DNA of 64,000 nt from Streptomyces asiaticus (GTDB taxonomy: Bacteria > Actinomycetota > Actinomycetes > Streptomycetales > Streptomycetaceae). The stretch spans positions 434,001-498,000 of the forward strand of contig NZ_JAGSHX010000001.1 in assembly GCF_018138715.1 (NCBI RefSeq). Reading direction: 5' to 3'. Shown here in pieces: positions 41,804 to 51,546 of this stretch. Positions within the stretch are counted from its first letter, which is position 1, and every line of letters begins with the position of its first letter. The notes under the pieces are model-generated. The model worked only from the letters and a program-made list of their open reading frames with translations, was not told the DNA's origin and made no database searches. Both the position numbers and the translations under genes were made by a program.

Positions 41804-43624
41804 ATGCGGTCACCCTCGTACTCCGTCATGCCCGTACGCGGTCTGAGATCCCTCGTCGTCCTGGTCCTCGCCGCGGGCCTCGCCACGGCCGCCCCGGCCG
41901 CGCAGGCACAGCCCGATGACGGCAACGCCACCCCGGCATCCCCGGCCACCGCCGCCGCCAAACCCTATATGGGCTGGTCGAGTTGGAGCATGCAGTCGTC
42001 GAAGTACCCGGGCCTCAATCCGAACGGCGACTACAGCTACCTCACCGAGGCGAACGTCCTCAAACAGACCGACGCCCTCGCCACCAAGCTCAAGAGGTTC
42101 GGCTACGAGTACATCAACATCGACGCCGGCTGGTGGCGGAACTACGCGTGGACACCGGAGTTCGACGAGTACGGCCGCCAGAAGGCCGACCCCGTGCGCT
42201 TCCCGAGCGGCATGAAGGCGGTCGCCGACCACATCCACTCCAAGGGCCTCAAGGCCGGTATCTATCTGCCCGTCGGCCTGGAGAAGGAGGCGTACGGCGG
42301 GGGCAAGGTGCCGATCTGGAACGCCGAGGGCTGCTCCACCGCCGACATTGTCTACGACGACCTGCGCACCACCAACGGCTGGGACAGCGCGTACAAGATC
42401 GACTTCTCCGATCCCTGTGCGCAGAAGTACATCGACTCCCAGGCGCGGATGTTCGCCGACTGGGGCTATGACTTCCTCAAACTCGACGGTGTGGGCCCCG
42501 GCTCCTTCAAGAGCGGCGAGAACTACGACAACGTCGCCGACGTGGCCGCCTGGCAGAAGGCGATCTCCGCCACCGGCCGCCCGATCCACCTGGAGCTGTC
42601 CTGGTCGCTGGACATCGGGCACGCCGACGACTGGAAGAAGCACTCCAACGGCTGGCGCGTCGACACCGACGTCGAGTGCTACTGCAACACGCTCGTCAGC
42701 TGGGAGAACTCCGTCGACGACCGCTGGGACGACACCCCGGCCTGGACCCGGCACGCCGGCCCCGGTGGCTGGAACGACCTCGACTCCCTCGATGTGGGCA
42801 ACGGCGAGATGGACGGCCTGACCAAGGCCGAGCGGCAGAGCTACGCCACGTTGTGGGCGATCGCCAAGTCGCCGCTCTACACCGGTGACGATGTGACCAA
42901 GCTGGACTCCTACGGGCTGTCGCTGCTGACCAACCGCGAGGTCATCGCCGTCAACCAGGGCGACGCGCCGCCCGCGCGGCCGGTCACACCGTCCGACCCC
43001 CAGCAGGTGTGGGCATCGAAGAACCAGGACGGCACCTACACGGTCGCCCTGTTCAACCTCGCGGACCGGCCGGCCTCGGTGACCGCCGACTGGCCGACGC
43101 TCGGCTTCACCGGCAAGGCCGCGGTCCGGGATCTGTGGAACCACGAGAACCTCGGCACGCACAGGAACGGGATCACCCAGGCCCTGCCCGCCCACGGCTC
43201 CCGCCTCTTCAAGGTCACCCCGCGCGGCGACGCGCTCACCTGGACCGGTATCGAGGCCGAGTCCTCCGCGAACACCCTTGGCGGCAATGCCTCGGTGGCC
43301 GACTGCGCGGCCTGCTCCGACGGCCACAAGGTCGGCAACCTCTACACCGGGGGCAAGCTGACCATCAACAAGGTCGTGGTGGACAAGGCCGGCACCTACC
43401 AGATCAAGGTGGCCTACGTCAGCGGTGACGCCCGTTCCGCCGATGTCTCGGCCAACGGCGGCGGCGCCACCCGCCACAAGTTCCCCTCGACAGGCGACTG
43501 GTCCACCGTCAATGGTGTCTACGTTCCGGTGACGCTCAAGGCCGGCTCCAACACCATCACGTTCGACAGCGGTTCCGGCTACGCACCGGACATCGACCGG
43601 ATCGACGTACCGAAGTCCTCCTGA
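41804..43624 (+). CDS. Secreted GH27 alpha-galactosidase with C-terminal CBM35
   Basis: 606 residues. A Sec signal (LRSLVVLVLAAGLATAAPAAQA) precedes the GH27 barrel: YMGWSSWSMQ, INIDAGWW, GIYLPVG, nucleophile in FLKLDGVGPG and acid/base in GGWNDLDSLDVGNG. After a beta domain, residues about 480-606 form a CBM35-type module (IEAESSANTLGGNASVADC, YVSGDARSADVSANG, YAPDIDRIDV). It releases terminal alpha-galactose outside the cell. AGGAGGT lies seven bases before the ATG. A strong stem-loop follows, so the fucosidase downstream may depend on read-through or its own promoter. Confidence 0.95.
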   Translation: MRSPSYSVMPVRGLRSLVVLVLAAGLATAAPAAQAQPDDGNATPASPATAAAKPYMGWSSWSMQSSKYPGLNPNGDYSYLTEANVLKQTDALATKLKRFGYEYINIDAGWWRNYAWTPEFDEYGRQKADPVRFPSGMKAVADHIHSKGLKAGIYLPVGLEKEAYGGGKVPIWNAEGCSTADIVYDDLRTTNGWDSAYKIDFSDPCAQKYIDSQARMFADWGYDFLKLDGVGPGSFKSGENYDNVADVAAWQKAISATGRPIHLELSWSLDIGHADDWKKHSNGWRVDTDVECYCNTLVSWENSVDDRWDDTPAWTRHAGPGGWNDLDSLDVGNGEMDGLTKAERQSYATLWAIAKSPLYTGDDVTKLDSYGLSLLTNREVIAVNQGDAPPARPVTPSDPQQVWASKNQDGTYTVALFNLADRPASVTADWPTLGFTGKAAVRDLWNHENLGTHRNGITQALPAHGSRLFKVTPRGDALTWTGIEAESSANTLGGNASVADCAACSDGHKVGNLYTGGKLTINKVVVDKAGTYQIKVAYVSGDARSADVSANGGGATRHKFPSTGDWSTVNGVYVPVTLKAGSNTITFDSGSGYAPDIDRIDVPKSS

Positions 43625-43629
43625 ACACC

Positions 43630-43659
43630 AAGGGGCCCGGCCCCTCGGCCGGGCCCCTT
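43630..43659 (+). terminator. Perfect 13-bp stem-loop after GH27
   Basis: AAGGGGCCCGGCC and its exact reverse complement enclose a CCTC tetraloop, starting six bases past the stop codon. The right arm ends in CCCCTTG. It can end the GH27 transcript or reduce expression of the downstream fucosidase. Confidence 0.75.
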
Positions 43660-43693
43660 GCCGATCTGCCGATCTCAGACGCCTGGAGCCGCC

Positions 43694-46129
43694 ATGAACC
43701 CCCGCCCGACCGACACCGGCAGAGACCCCAATGGAGACGTCAACGGAGAACTCGACAGAGGCTCCGGCAGTGACCCCAGCAGACGCACCGCGCTGTCCCT
43801 CGCGGCGACGGCCGGACTCACCCTGACCCTCGGCGCCCTGCCCGCCTTCACCGCCTCCGCCGCGCCCCGGCGCCCGGCCGACACCCCGCCGCTCACCGAC
43901 ACCTCACACGACGAGCTGTGGTGGCGGGCCCCCGGCGACGAGGGCTCGCTGATCGAGCAGGGCCTGCCGGTCGGCAACGGCCGCCTCGGCGCCCTCGCGA
44001 GCAACGACCCCGGCCGCGAGCTGCTGCTGATCACCGACGCCACGATGTGGACCGGTGGCCTCAATGACACCCTCGACGCCGACGGCCAATTCTCCTACGG
44101 GCGCGATGACTTCGGCTCCTTCACCCTGCTGGCCCGGCTCACCGTGGACATCCCCGGCCACGACCTGTCCGGCGTCAACGGCTACCGCCGCACCCTCGAC
44201 CTCGCGCAGGGACTGGTCACCAGCTCCTACGTCCGCTCCGGCGTCACCTACCGGCGCCAGATCTTCGCCAGCCACCCCGACGACGCGATCGTCCTGCACT
44301 TCACACAGAGCGGCGGCGGCCGCTACACGGGCAGCGTCACCCTGGAGGGCACCCACGGCGAGAAGCCCGTGAGCGCCGAGTCGTTCGGCGCGTCCTTCCC
44401 CAACGGCCTGCGATACGGCGCGGCGGTCACGGCGTACGGCAGCGGCGGCCGGGTCCGCGTCGACGGCACCCGCGTCGACTTCTCCGGCTGCAAGGACCTC
44501 ACGGTGGTGGTCAGCGGCGGCACCAACTACGCACCCGACGCCGACCGCGGCTACCGCGACCCCACGCTCGACCCCGAGCAGCTGGCCCGTACGAAGGTGC
44601 TCGCCGCCGCCCGGCACTCGGCGGACACCCTGCGGCGCACCCATATCGCCGACTACCGCCGCCTGTACGAGCGGTTCACCCTCTCGCTCGGCACCTCCAC
44701 GGACGCCCAGCGCTCCCTGGACACCTGGAAGCGCCTCACCGCACGCGCCCGGGACGGTGTGCCCGACCCCGAACTCGAGGCGGCCTACCTCCAGTTCAGC
44801 CGCTATCTGATGATCTCCGGCTCGCGCGACAGCCTTCCGCTGAACCTCCAGGGCCTGTGGTTGGACGGCAACGACCCGGACTGGATGGGCGATTACCACA
44901 CCGACATCAACATCCAGATGAACTACTGGATGGCCGACCGTGCGGGGCTGTCGTCGTGCTTCGACGCCTTCGCCGACTACTGCCTCGCCCAGCTCCCGTC
45001 CTGGGCCAAGCTCACCCACGACCTCTTCAACGACCCGCGCAACCGCTACCGCAACTCCACGGAGAAGGTCGCCGGCTGGACCGTGGCCTTCTCCACCAAC
45101 ATCCACGGCGGCAGCGGCTGGTGGTGGCATCCCGCGAGCAACGCCTGGCTGAGCAACAGCCTGTACGAGCACTACGAGTACACCCAGTCGCGGTCGTACC
45201 TGGCGAAGATCTACCCGCTGCTCAAGGGCGCCTGTGAGTTCTGGGAGGCGCGGCTGCTCACCACCACCCTCCCCGGCACCTCCAGGGAGGTGCTGATCGA
45301 CGACAGGGACTGGTCGCCCGAACACGGCCCGCAGGACGCCAGGGGCATCACCTACGCCCAGGAGCTGGTGTGGGCGCTGTTCGGCAACTTCGCCGCCGCG
45401 GCCGCCGAGCTGAAGAAGGACACCGCCTACGCGGACACGATCGCCTCGCTGCGGAAGAAGCTGTACCTGCCGGAGGTGAGCCCGAAGACCGGCCGGCTCC
45501 AGGAGTGGATGTCCCCCGACAACCTCGGGGAGACCACCCACCGCCATCTGTCCCCGCTGATCGGCCTGTTCCCCGGCGACCGCATCCGCCCCGACGGCTC
45601 CACCCCCCAGGAGATCGTGGACGGGGCCACCGCCCTGCTCACCGCGCGCGGCATGAACAGCTTCGGCTGGGCCAACGCCTGGCGGGCCGCGTGCTGGGCG
45701 CGGCTGAAGGACGCCGACACGGCGTACCAGCTCGTGGCCGACAACCTCCGCCCCTCCACCGACGGCAGCAACGGCACCGCGTTCAACCTCTTCGACATCT
45801 ACGAGGTGGAGAAGGGGCGTGGCATCTTCCAGATCGATGCCAACTTCGGCACCCCGGCCGCGATGAGCGAGATGCTGCTGTACTCCCGCCCCGGCCATCT
45901 GGAACTGCTCCCCGCCCTGCCCGACGCCTGGGCCGCGTCCGGCTCGGTCACGGGACTGGCCGCGCGGGGCGGCTTCGTCGTCGATCTGCGATGGGAGCGG
46001 GGGCTGCCGACGTCGGTCACGATCCGCAGCGTCGGTGGCCGCACCACGACGGTGGCCCATGGCTCCACCTCCCGCACGGTCCGCCTGGAGCCCGGCGGGT
46101 CGGTCACGCTGACGGGGTTCGCCCGATGA
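43694..46129 (+). CDS. Secreted GH95 alpha-L-fucosidase family protein
   Basis: 811 residues. A twin-arginine-like signal (SRRTALSLAATAGLTLTLGALPAFTASAA) precedes the GH95 N-terminal beta domain (LWWRAPGDEGSLIEQGLPVGNGRLGAL) and the (alpha/alpha)6 barrel. The family blocks SLPLNLQGLWLDGNDPDWMG, YHTDINIQMNYWMADRAGL, WSPEHGPQDARGITYAQELV, THRHLSPLIGLFPGDRI, FGWANAWRAACWARL and FQIDANFGTPAAMSEMLL are all present. GH95 enzymes remove alpha-1,2-linked fucose, or galactose in some members. GGAG lies five bases before the ATG. Its stop overlaps the esterase start (ATGA). Confidence 0.95.
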   Translation: MNPRPTDTGRDPNGDVNGELDRGSGSDPSRRTALSLAATAGLTLTLGALPAFTASAAPRRPADTPPLTDTSHDELWWRAPGDEGSLIEQGLPVGNGRLGALASNDPGRELLLITDATMWTGGLNDTLDADGQFSYGRDDFGSFTLLARLTVDIPGHDLSGVNGYRRTLDLAQGLVTSSYVRSGVTYRRQIFASHPDDAIVLHFTQSGGGRYTGSVTLEGTHGEKPVSAESFGASFPNGLRYGAAVTAYGSGGRVRVDGTRVDFSGCKDLTVVVSGGTNYAPDADRGYRDPTLDPEQLARTKVLAAARHSADTLRRTHIADYRRLYERFTLSLGTSTDAQRSLDTWKRLTARARDGVPDPELEAAYLQFSRYLMISGSRDSLPLNLQGLWLDGNDPDWMGDYHTDINIQMNYWMADRAGLSSCFDAFADYCLAQLPSWAKLTHDLFNDPRNRYRNSTEKVAGWTVAFSTNIHGGSGWWWHPASNAWLSNSLYEHYEYTQSRSYLAKIYPLLKGACEFWEARLLTTTLPGTSREVLIDDRDWSPEHGPQDARGITYAQELVWALFGNFAAAAAELKKDTAYADTIASLRKKLYLPEVSPKTGRLQEWMSPDNLGETTHRHLSPLIGLFPGDRIRPDGSTPQEIVDGATALLTARGMNSFGWANAWRAACWARLKDADTAYQLVADNLRPSTDGSNGTAFNLFDIYEVEKGRGIFQIDANFGTPAAMSEMLLYSRPGHLELLPALPDAWAASGSVTGLAARGGFVVDLRWERGLPTSVTIRSVGGRTTTVAHGSTSRTVRLEPGGSVTLTGFAR

Positions 46130-47328
46130 CGGCTCGCCGTGCCGCCGTCGGTGGCCTGGGTGTCGTACTGCTCGCCGCCGCCGCGCTGCACGCCACACCC
46201 GCCGCGGCGGCGGGCGGCCGACACGACGTCGTCACCTGGGCGGCGAGCGCGGATCGCGTAGGAGACGGGGCACCCGACCGTGGCTATCGGATGGTCGTGC
46301 ACACCAGCGTCGGCGGAAGCGATCTGCGCATCCGCCTCTCCAACGCCTTCGGCGACCGGCCGCTGACCCTCGACAGCGTGTACGTCGGCGTCCAGAAGTC
46401 GGGCGCCGAGCTGAAGCGGGGCAGCAACCGGGCTCTGACCTTCGGCGGCAGGGACACCGTCACCGTCCCGGCGGGCGAGGTGGTGCTCAGCGACGCCCTG
46501 CCCGGCGGTCTGCCCGCCGCCACCAACCTGGTCGTCAGCCTCCACACCCCCGACGCGGCCGGTCCGGCGACGGGCCACGGGATGGCGATGCAGACGTCGT
46601 ACACGACCCAGGGCGACCACACGGGGGAGGAGAGCGCCGCCCACTGGACGGACACCACCGGCTCCTGGTTCTACCTCGACGCCGTCACCGTCCGGACATC
46701 CGCCGCGACCGGTGCCGTGGCCGCGCTCGGCGACTCCATCACCGACGGCTGGCAGTCCACCACCGACCTCAACCGCCGCTGGCCCGACTACCTCGCGCGC
46801 CGGTTGCGGCAGGCTGCCACAGACGTCAAGGGAGTGGCGAACGAGGGGATCTCCGGCAACAAGGTCCTCGCCGACGGCGCCGGGCAGAGCGCCCTGAACC
46901 GGCTCGACCGCGATGTCCTGTCCCTCCCGGGCGTGCGGACCGTGTTCCTCTTCGAGGGGGTCAACGACATCAAGGCGCACACCGGTGTCACTGCCGCGGA
47001 CATGATCGCCGGGTACCGCCGGATCATCGAGCGGGCGCACGCGGCCGGGATGTGCGTGGTCGGCGCCACCGTGGGGCCGTTCAAGGGCTGGAGCGAATGG
47101 GACACGGCCGCCGAGGGGGTACGGCAGGAGGTCAACGCCTTCGTCCGCAGCAGCGGCGAGTTCGACGCGGTGACCGACTTCGACCGTGCCCTGCGCAGCC
47201 CCTACGACCCCGAGCGCATCCTGCCGTTCTTCGACAACGGCGACCATCTGCACCCCAACGACAAGGGCATGCAGGCGCTGGCCGACGCCATCGACCTCAC
47301 GGCACTCGACTGCGCCGACGGCCCCTGA
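46126..47328 (+). CDS. Secreted SGNH/GDSL esterase
   Basis: 400 residues with a signal peptide (residues 1-28). A beta domain precedes the SGNH hydrolase with block I ALGDSITDG (nucleophile serine), block II NEGISGNKVL, block III FLFEGVNDIKAH and the Asp-His pair in FDNGDHLHPNDKG. Relatives deacetylate or cut ester groups on polysaccharides and are common beside glycoside hydrolases. The start overlaps the fucosidase stop, so both are translated from one message. It probably removes acyl groups that block fucoside or galactoside release. A 16-bp terminator follows. Confidence 0.93.
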   Translation: MTARRAAVGGLGVVLLAAAALHATPAAAAGGRHDVVTWAASADRVGDGAPDRGYRMVVHTSVGGSDLRIRLSNAFGDRPLTLDSVYVGVQKSGAELKRGSNRALTFGGRDTVTVPAGEVVLSDALPGGLPAATNLVVSLHTPDAAGPATGHGMAMQTSYTTQGDHTGEESAAHWTDTTGSWFYLDAVTVRTSAATGAVAALGDSITDGWQSTTDLNRRWPDYLARRLRQAATDVKGVANEGISGNKVLADGAGQSALNRLDRDVLSLPGVRTVFLFEGVNDIKAHTGVTAADMIAGYRRIIERAHAAGMCVVGATVGPFKGWSEWDTAAEGVRQEVNAFVRSSGEFDAVTDFDRALRSPYDPERILPFFDNGDHLHPNDKGMQALADAIDLTALDCADGP

Positions 47329-47337
47329 GACCCGTTC

Positions 47338-47373
47338 GACCCGCCGGGCCCGGTGTGCCGGGCCCGGCGGGTC
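47338..47373. terminator. Perfect 16-bp stem-loop, bidirectional terminator
   Basis: 47338-47353 pairs perfectly with 47358-47373 around a TGTG loop, between the converging esterase and oxidase genes. It is the strongest terminator-like hairpin in the window by stem length and loop size. Confidence 0.8.
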
Positions 47374-47406
47374 GTCACCACCGGTAGCCGCCTTCGCCAC
47401 CCTGTC

Positions 47407-48564
47407 TCACTGCTCGCCCGGACGGCGGGCCGGAGGTGGCGGGGGCAGGACCGCGCCCGAGGTGAAGCGGCCGGGCCGGAAGTCCTTCAGCAGGGGGGAT
47501 TCGTGGCCGTAGAGCTCGTCCGCGACCAGGCGGCCGAGCAGTGGGGCCAGGGTGATGCCGCTGTGGGTCGCCACCACGTAGAACGGCACGTCGGCGGCGG
47601 GGAAGCCCGCCACCGTGAAGCCGTCGCCCGGCATGGCGCGCTGACCGACCCGGACCTTCTCCACGACGGTGCCCCCGGTGGCGTCCAGCACCTCGGGCAG
47701 ACGGGCCAGCATCGCGGAGGCGATCTCGCCATCGGGCGGGTACGGCTTGGCGGGGTCCGCCGTCGCGTCCAGGTCCAGGGCCTGGAGCAGCAGCCGACCG
47801 CCGCCGTCCGGGCGTACGTTGAGCCGCGGGCCGGTCAGCACGCGGGACAGCCGCGCGGCCGCCGGCGCGGTGGTGGCGAGGAAGCCGACCGTGGCCGAGC
47901 CCGCGAGATCCGGGTCCGCCATGGGGACATGCGCATCGGCCAGCGCGGCCACTTCCTGCGTCCACCGGCCCGCGCAGCTCACCACCGTGTCCGCCGGGTG
48001 GCGGCCGCCGTCGGCGCACATCACGGTGGCTCCGGCCGGCCCGTGTTCGATCGCGGTCACCCTGGCGCCGCCGACCACCGTCACGCCACGGTCCCTGGCC
48101 GCGCCCAGCAGCCGGGACAGCAGCAGCACGGGCAGGGTGTACGCCTCCTCGGGGAAGAAGGCGAACACGGCGTGGGACGGTGCCGCCGCGAGGTCCGGCT
48201 CCAGTTCCCGGGCCTGTTCCGCGGTGATCCACTCGGCCGGGTAGTCCCTGGCCCTCAGCCGCGCCACCCGCCCGGCCAGCACCTCCTTGTGCCGGTCCGT
48301 CACCGCCCACTCCAGGTTTCCGGCGGGGAAGAACCACGGCGCGCCGTCCCCGGCCAACTCGTAGTGTGCGCGGATACCGGCGTGGTTGAGCGTGAAGTAC
48401 GGCTCCGGCTCCTTGTTCGCGCTGTTGATCCAGGCGAACGAGTTCGCCGTGGTGCCCGCCCCGGGGTGATCGGCCTCCAGCACGGTGACCCGGGCGCCAC
48501 GTGCCGCCAGCTCCGCCGCCACCGCCGCGCCCACCACTCCGGCTCCGATGACCACAACTCGCAC
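47407..48564 (-). CDS. DAO-family FAD-dependent amine/amino-acid oxidoreductase
   Basis: 385 residues. The N-terminal FAD motif is VVVIGAGVVGAAVAAELAAR with an acidic strand end (VLEADHPGAGTT). NSFAWINSANKEP is family-typical, and the C-terminal region has GFTVAGFPAADVPFYVVATHSG followed by ITLAPLLGRLVADEL. Members oxidise D-amino acids, sarcosine, glycine, opines or polyamine-like secondary amines. GTG start with AAGGAGG eight bases upstream. It is the last gene of the GntR-ABC operon, so its substrate is likely the imported compound. No signal peptide. Confidence 0.9.
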   Translation of the reverse strand: MRVVVIGAGVVGAAVAAELAARGARVTVLEADHPGAGTTANSFAWINSANKEPEPYFTLNHAGIRAHYELAGDGAPWFFPAGNLEWAVTDRHKEVLAGRVARLRARDYPAEWITAEQARELEPDLAAAPSHAVFAFFPEEAYTLPVLLLSRLLGAARDRGVTVVGGARVTAIEHGPAGATVMCADGGRHPADTVVSCAGRWTQEVAALADAHVPMADPDLAGSATVGFLATTAPAAARLSRVLTGPRLNVRPDGGGRLLLQALDLDATADPAKPYPPDGEIASAMLARLPEVLDATGGTVVEKVRVGQRAMPGDGFTVAGFPAADVPFYVVATHSGITLAPLLGRLVADELYGHESPLLKDFRPGRFTSGAVLPPPPPARRPGEQ

Positions 48565-48587
48565 GGGAATCCTCCTTGGTACGAAGG

Positions 48588-49472
48588 TCAGCTCTCGGGG
48601 TCGGCCCCGAACAGATGCGCGACGCCGACGACGCGCTCGATGATGACGACGGCCACCGCGGCGAAGAGCACCATCACGGTGCCGACGGCGGTCACGGTCG
48701 GGTCGTAGTTGTACTGGAGGTAGTTGAAGATCCGCACCGGCAGGGTCTGCATGTCCGTGGTCACCACGAACAGCGCGATCGTCAGGTCGTCGAAGGACGT
48801 GATCAGGGCGAAGAACGCCCCCGCGATCAGCGGCCCGCGCACGGCGGGCAGCGTCACATGCCAGAACACCTGCGGCGCCTTCGCGCCCAGCCCGGCGGCG
48901 GCCAGCTCCGCCGATCGGTCGAGCCCGGCGAGCCCGGCCAGCACCAGGCGCACGGTGTACGGGACGGTCAGCACCAGATGCGCCAGCAGCAGGGTGAGCG
49001 GGCTGGACGCCATGCCGAGCTGGGCGTACCACTGGAGCAGCCCGATGCCGAGCACGATCGTCGGCACGGCGAACGCACTCGAGAACAGCCTGTCCAGCAC
49101 CGACTTCCCCGGGAACGGATAGCGGTGGATGGCCAGCCCGGCGGCGAGCCCGAGCGCGGTGGACACCACGGCCGCTCCCGCCGCCACGCCGATGCTGAGC
49201 AGGAACGAGTCCAGGAACTCGGGGCGGTTCAGTAGCTCCGCGTACCAGTGCAGGGTCAGTCCCTTGGGCGGGAAGGTCACATAGCTGGTCGTGGTGAGCG
49301 AGGAGGCGATGGTCACCAGCACGGGCGCCAGCAGGAACAGACCGACGAGCGCGGCGAACACGGCGCCGAGCAGGCGCCTCGCGCGCCCGCCCGCGCCGGT
49401 GGCGATCGGCTTGCCCGCGGCCTTGCTCGTCGCTGTCGCTGTCGCCGTTTGGGTTTCCGTTGCCGTGGTCAC
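48588..49472 (-). CDS. ABC transporter permease (PotC-like)
   Basis: 294 residues, six membrane segments after a threonine/alanine-rich tail. The EAA loop is ELAAAGLGAKAPQVFWHVTLPAVRGPLIAGA, typical of spermidine/putrescine-type permeases (binding-protein-dependent family 1). The GTG start overlaps the stop of the other permease (GTGA), so the two are made together as a heterodimer in the membrane. It completes an importer with the ATPase and binding protein encoded upstream. Confidence 0.92.
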   Translation of the reverse strand: MTTATETQTATATATSKAAGKPIATGAGGRARRLLGAVFAALVGLFLLAPVLVTIASSLTTTSYVTFPPKGLTLHWYAELLNRPEFLDSFLLSIGVAAGAAVVSTALGLAAGLAIHRYPFPGKSVLDRLFSSAFAVPTIVLGIGLLQWYAQLGMASSPLTLLLAHLVLTVPYTVRLVLAGLAGLDRSAELAAAGLGAKAPQVFWHVTLPAVRGPLIAGAFFALITSFDDLTIALFVVTTDMQTLPVRIFNYLQYNYDPTVTAVGTVMVLFAAVAVVIIERVVGVAHLFGADPES

Positions 49473-50392
49473 GCGAACACCTCCTTGTCGCCACGTCCGC
49501 GCAGCAGCCGGGCGTACACGGCTGTCAGAATCGTCGTCACCACGATCAGGACGAAGCCGATGGCCGCCGCGTACGGCCAGTTCAGGTTGGACGTCGCCTC
49601 GGTGTAGACGAAGTACGGCATCAGCTTCACCGTGGGCCCGCCCAGAATCGCCGGGGTGACGAAGCTGGAGACGGTCAGGCTGAACACGATCAGCGAACCG
49701 GCGAGCATCCCCGGCAGGGACAGTGGCACGGTGATCCGCCAGAAACACGTCCAGCCGCTCGCCCCCAGACCCTTGGCCGCGGGTGTGAGGGCCGGGTCGA
49801 TCGGGTCCAGGCTGCCCATCAGCGGAAGCACCATGTAGGCGAGCATCACATGCACCATGCCGATCACGACCGCGGTGTCGTTGTACAGCATCTTCGGCGC
49901 GTCCTGGCCCAGGGCGTGGAACCCGTCCGCGATCGGCCCCTTGGGCCCGAGCAGCACCAGCCATCCGTACGCCCTGGTCACCATGGAGATGAGCAGCGGC
50001 GACAGCAGCACGAGGGAGAGGTAGTTGCGTGCCCTGGGGGAGCGGCCGCGCAGATAGACGGCGAACGGGTAGCCCACCACGAGGCAGCCGAGGGTGGTCA
50101 GCGCGCCGATCCACAAGGTGTGCCACAGCACATCCCGGTAGAAGGAGTCCCCGAGGAACCGCGTGTAGTTGTGCAGGGTGGGATCGCCCGACTGGGTGCG
50201 GAAGCTGTTGTACACCAGCATGAACAGCGGTGCGATGAAGAGCAGGGCGAGCACCGCGATGGCGGGGGAGGCCAGCAGCAGACCGGTGCGCCACGGGCCG
50301 CGCTTCGTGACCGGCCCGGAAACCCCCGGCGTCGGCGCGGAGCCGTCGGGCGTCAGGGCCGGGCCGTCAGCGACGCGTGCTGTGGCTGCCAT
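49469..50392 (-). CDS. ABC transporter permease (PotB-like)
   Basis: 307 residues with six membrane segments starting near residue 36 (TGLLLASPAIAVLALLFIAP). The EAA loop is AAKGLGASGWTCFWRITVPLSLPG, matching the PotB branch. The given ATG overlaps the end of the ATPase gene by 40 bases; GTG at 50374 is an alternative that shortens the overlap. The proline-rich first 30 residues are probably not essential. Partner of the following permease in a polyamine-type importer. Confidence 0.92.
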   Translation of the reverse strand: MAATARVADGPALTPDGSAPTPGVSGPVTKRGPWRTGLLLASPAIAVLALLFIAPLFMLVYNSFRTQSGDPTLHNYTRFLGDSFYRDVLWHTLWIGALTTLGCLVVGYPFAVYLRGRSPRARNYLSLVLLSPLLISMVTRAYGWLVLLGPKGPIADGFHALGQDAPKMLYNDTAVVIGMVHVMLAYMVLPLMGSLDPIDPALTPAAKGLGASGWTCFWRITVPLSLPGMLAGSLIVFSLTVSSFVTPAILGGPTVKLMPYFVYTEATSNLNWPYAAAIGFVLIVVTTILTAVYARLLRGRGDKEVFA

Positions 50393-51546
50393 GCGCAGAT
50401 CACCTCCTCGCCCAGCCCGGGCACCTCGGAACCGAACGGCAGCGTGGCCTCGACGCGTCCCGCGGCCGTGGCCACGACGCAGCGGACACGGGTGCCCAGG
50501 AAACGGGTGGCCTCGACGGTGCCGGGAAGCCCCGGCTCCGCCGCCGTACCGATGGATGTGTCCGCCGAGCGGCCCTTCCCGGACACGCCTTCGGGGAGGG
50601 CCAGCACCCGTACGGCCTCCGGCCGCACATAGAGCCGTACCGCCTCGCCGTCGCCCGGCGCGGTGCCCACCGGTGTCGCCGTGACGAGGTGGGTGTCAGC
50701 GATCCGGCAGCGATGCCCATCGGCGGCCGCCCCCGCCGCGATCCCATCGAGCACATTGACCTCGCCGACGAACTGCGCCACGAAGTCGGTGGCCGGACGC
50801 AGATACACGGTCTCGGGGACGTCCAGCTGGTGGATCGCCCCCTCGGCCATCACCGCGATCCGGTCCGACACCGCGAGCGCCTCGTCCTGATCGTGGGTGA
50901 CCAGGATCGTGGTGGTGCCCACCCGTCGCTGGAGGGCGGCGACCTCCTCGCGCAGACGCACCCTGAGCTGGGCGTCGAGGTTGGAGAACGGCTCGTCGAG
51001 CAGCAGCAGATCGGGCTCCACGATCAGCGCCCTGGCCAGGGCCGTGCGCTGGCGCTGCCCGCCGGAGAGCTGGCGCGGATAGCGCTCGCCCATGCCGTCG
51101 AGCCCCACCAGCTCCAGGGCCTCGGCCGCCCTGCGCCCGCGCCGGGCCGCGCCGACCTTGCGCATGCGCAGGCCGAACGCGATGTTCTCCGCCACCGTCA
51201 TATGGGGGAAGAGGGCGTAGGACTGGAACACCATGCCCATGGCCCGCCGGTTCGCCGGGAGCCGGGTGATGTCGCGGCCGTCCACCTCCACCACGCCGGA
51301 GTCGGGCAGCAGATGGCCAGCCACCATGTTCAGCGTGGTGCTCTTGCCGCATCCCGACGGACCGAGCAGGGTGAGGAACTCCCCGGGCTCCATCGTCAGG
51401 TCGATGCCACGGACGACCTCCTTGCCGCCGAGGGCCTTGTGTATCCCCTTGAGGACCAGTCGCCCGCGGGTGCTTCCCGCCCGGGTGGCGGTGTCCGCCC
51501 CGGTCGGCGCGCTCTCCTTGCCCACGGTGTCCGTCCCCGCGGTCAC
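50353..51546 (-). CDS. ABC transporter ATP-binding protein (PotA-like)
   Basis: 397 residues. Walker A GPSGCGKST, Q-loop VFQSYALFPHMT, signature RQLSGGQRQR, Walker B LLLLDEPFSNLD and the switch histidine in VTHDQDEA are all intact. The C-terminal third is a TOBE-type regulatory domain (LYVRPEAVRVLALPEG). A 28-residue N-terminal extension rich in T, A and G is not in typical PotA. GTG at 51546 overlaps the stop of the binding-protein gene (GTGA). It energises uptake by the two permeases. Confidence 0.94.
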   Translation of the reverse strand: MTAGTDTVGKESAPTGADTATRAGSTRGRLVLKGIHKALGGKEVVRGIDLTMEPGEFLTLLGPSGCGKSTTLNMVAGHLLPDSGVVEVDGRDITRLPANRRAMGMVFQSYALFPHMTVAENIAFGLRMRKVGAARRGRRAAEALELVGLDGMGERYPRQLSGGQRQRTALARALIVEPDLLLLDEPFSNLDAQLRVRLREEVAALQRRVGTTTILVTHDQDEALAVSDRIAVMAEGAIHQLDVPETVYLRPATDFVAQFVGEVNVLDGIAAGAAADGHRCRIADTHLVTATPVGTAPGDGEAVRLYVRPEAVRVLALPEGVSGKGRSADTSIGTAAEPGLPGTVEATRFLGTRVRCVVATAAGRVEATLPFGSEVPGLGEEVICAWQPQHASLTARP

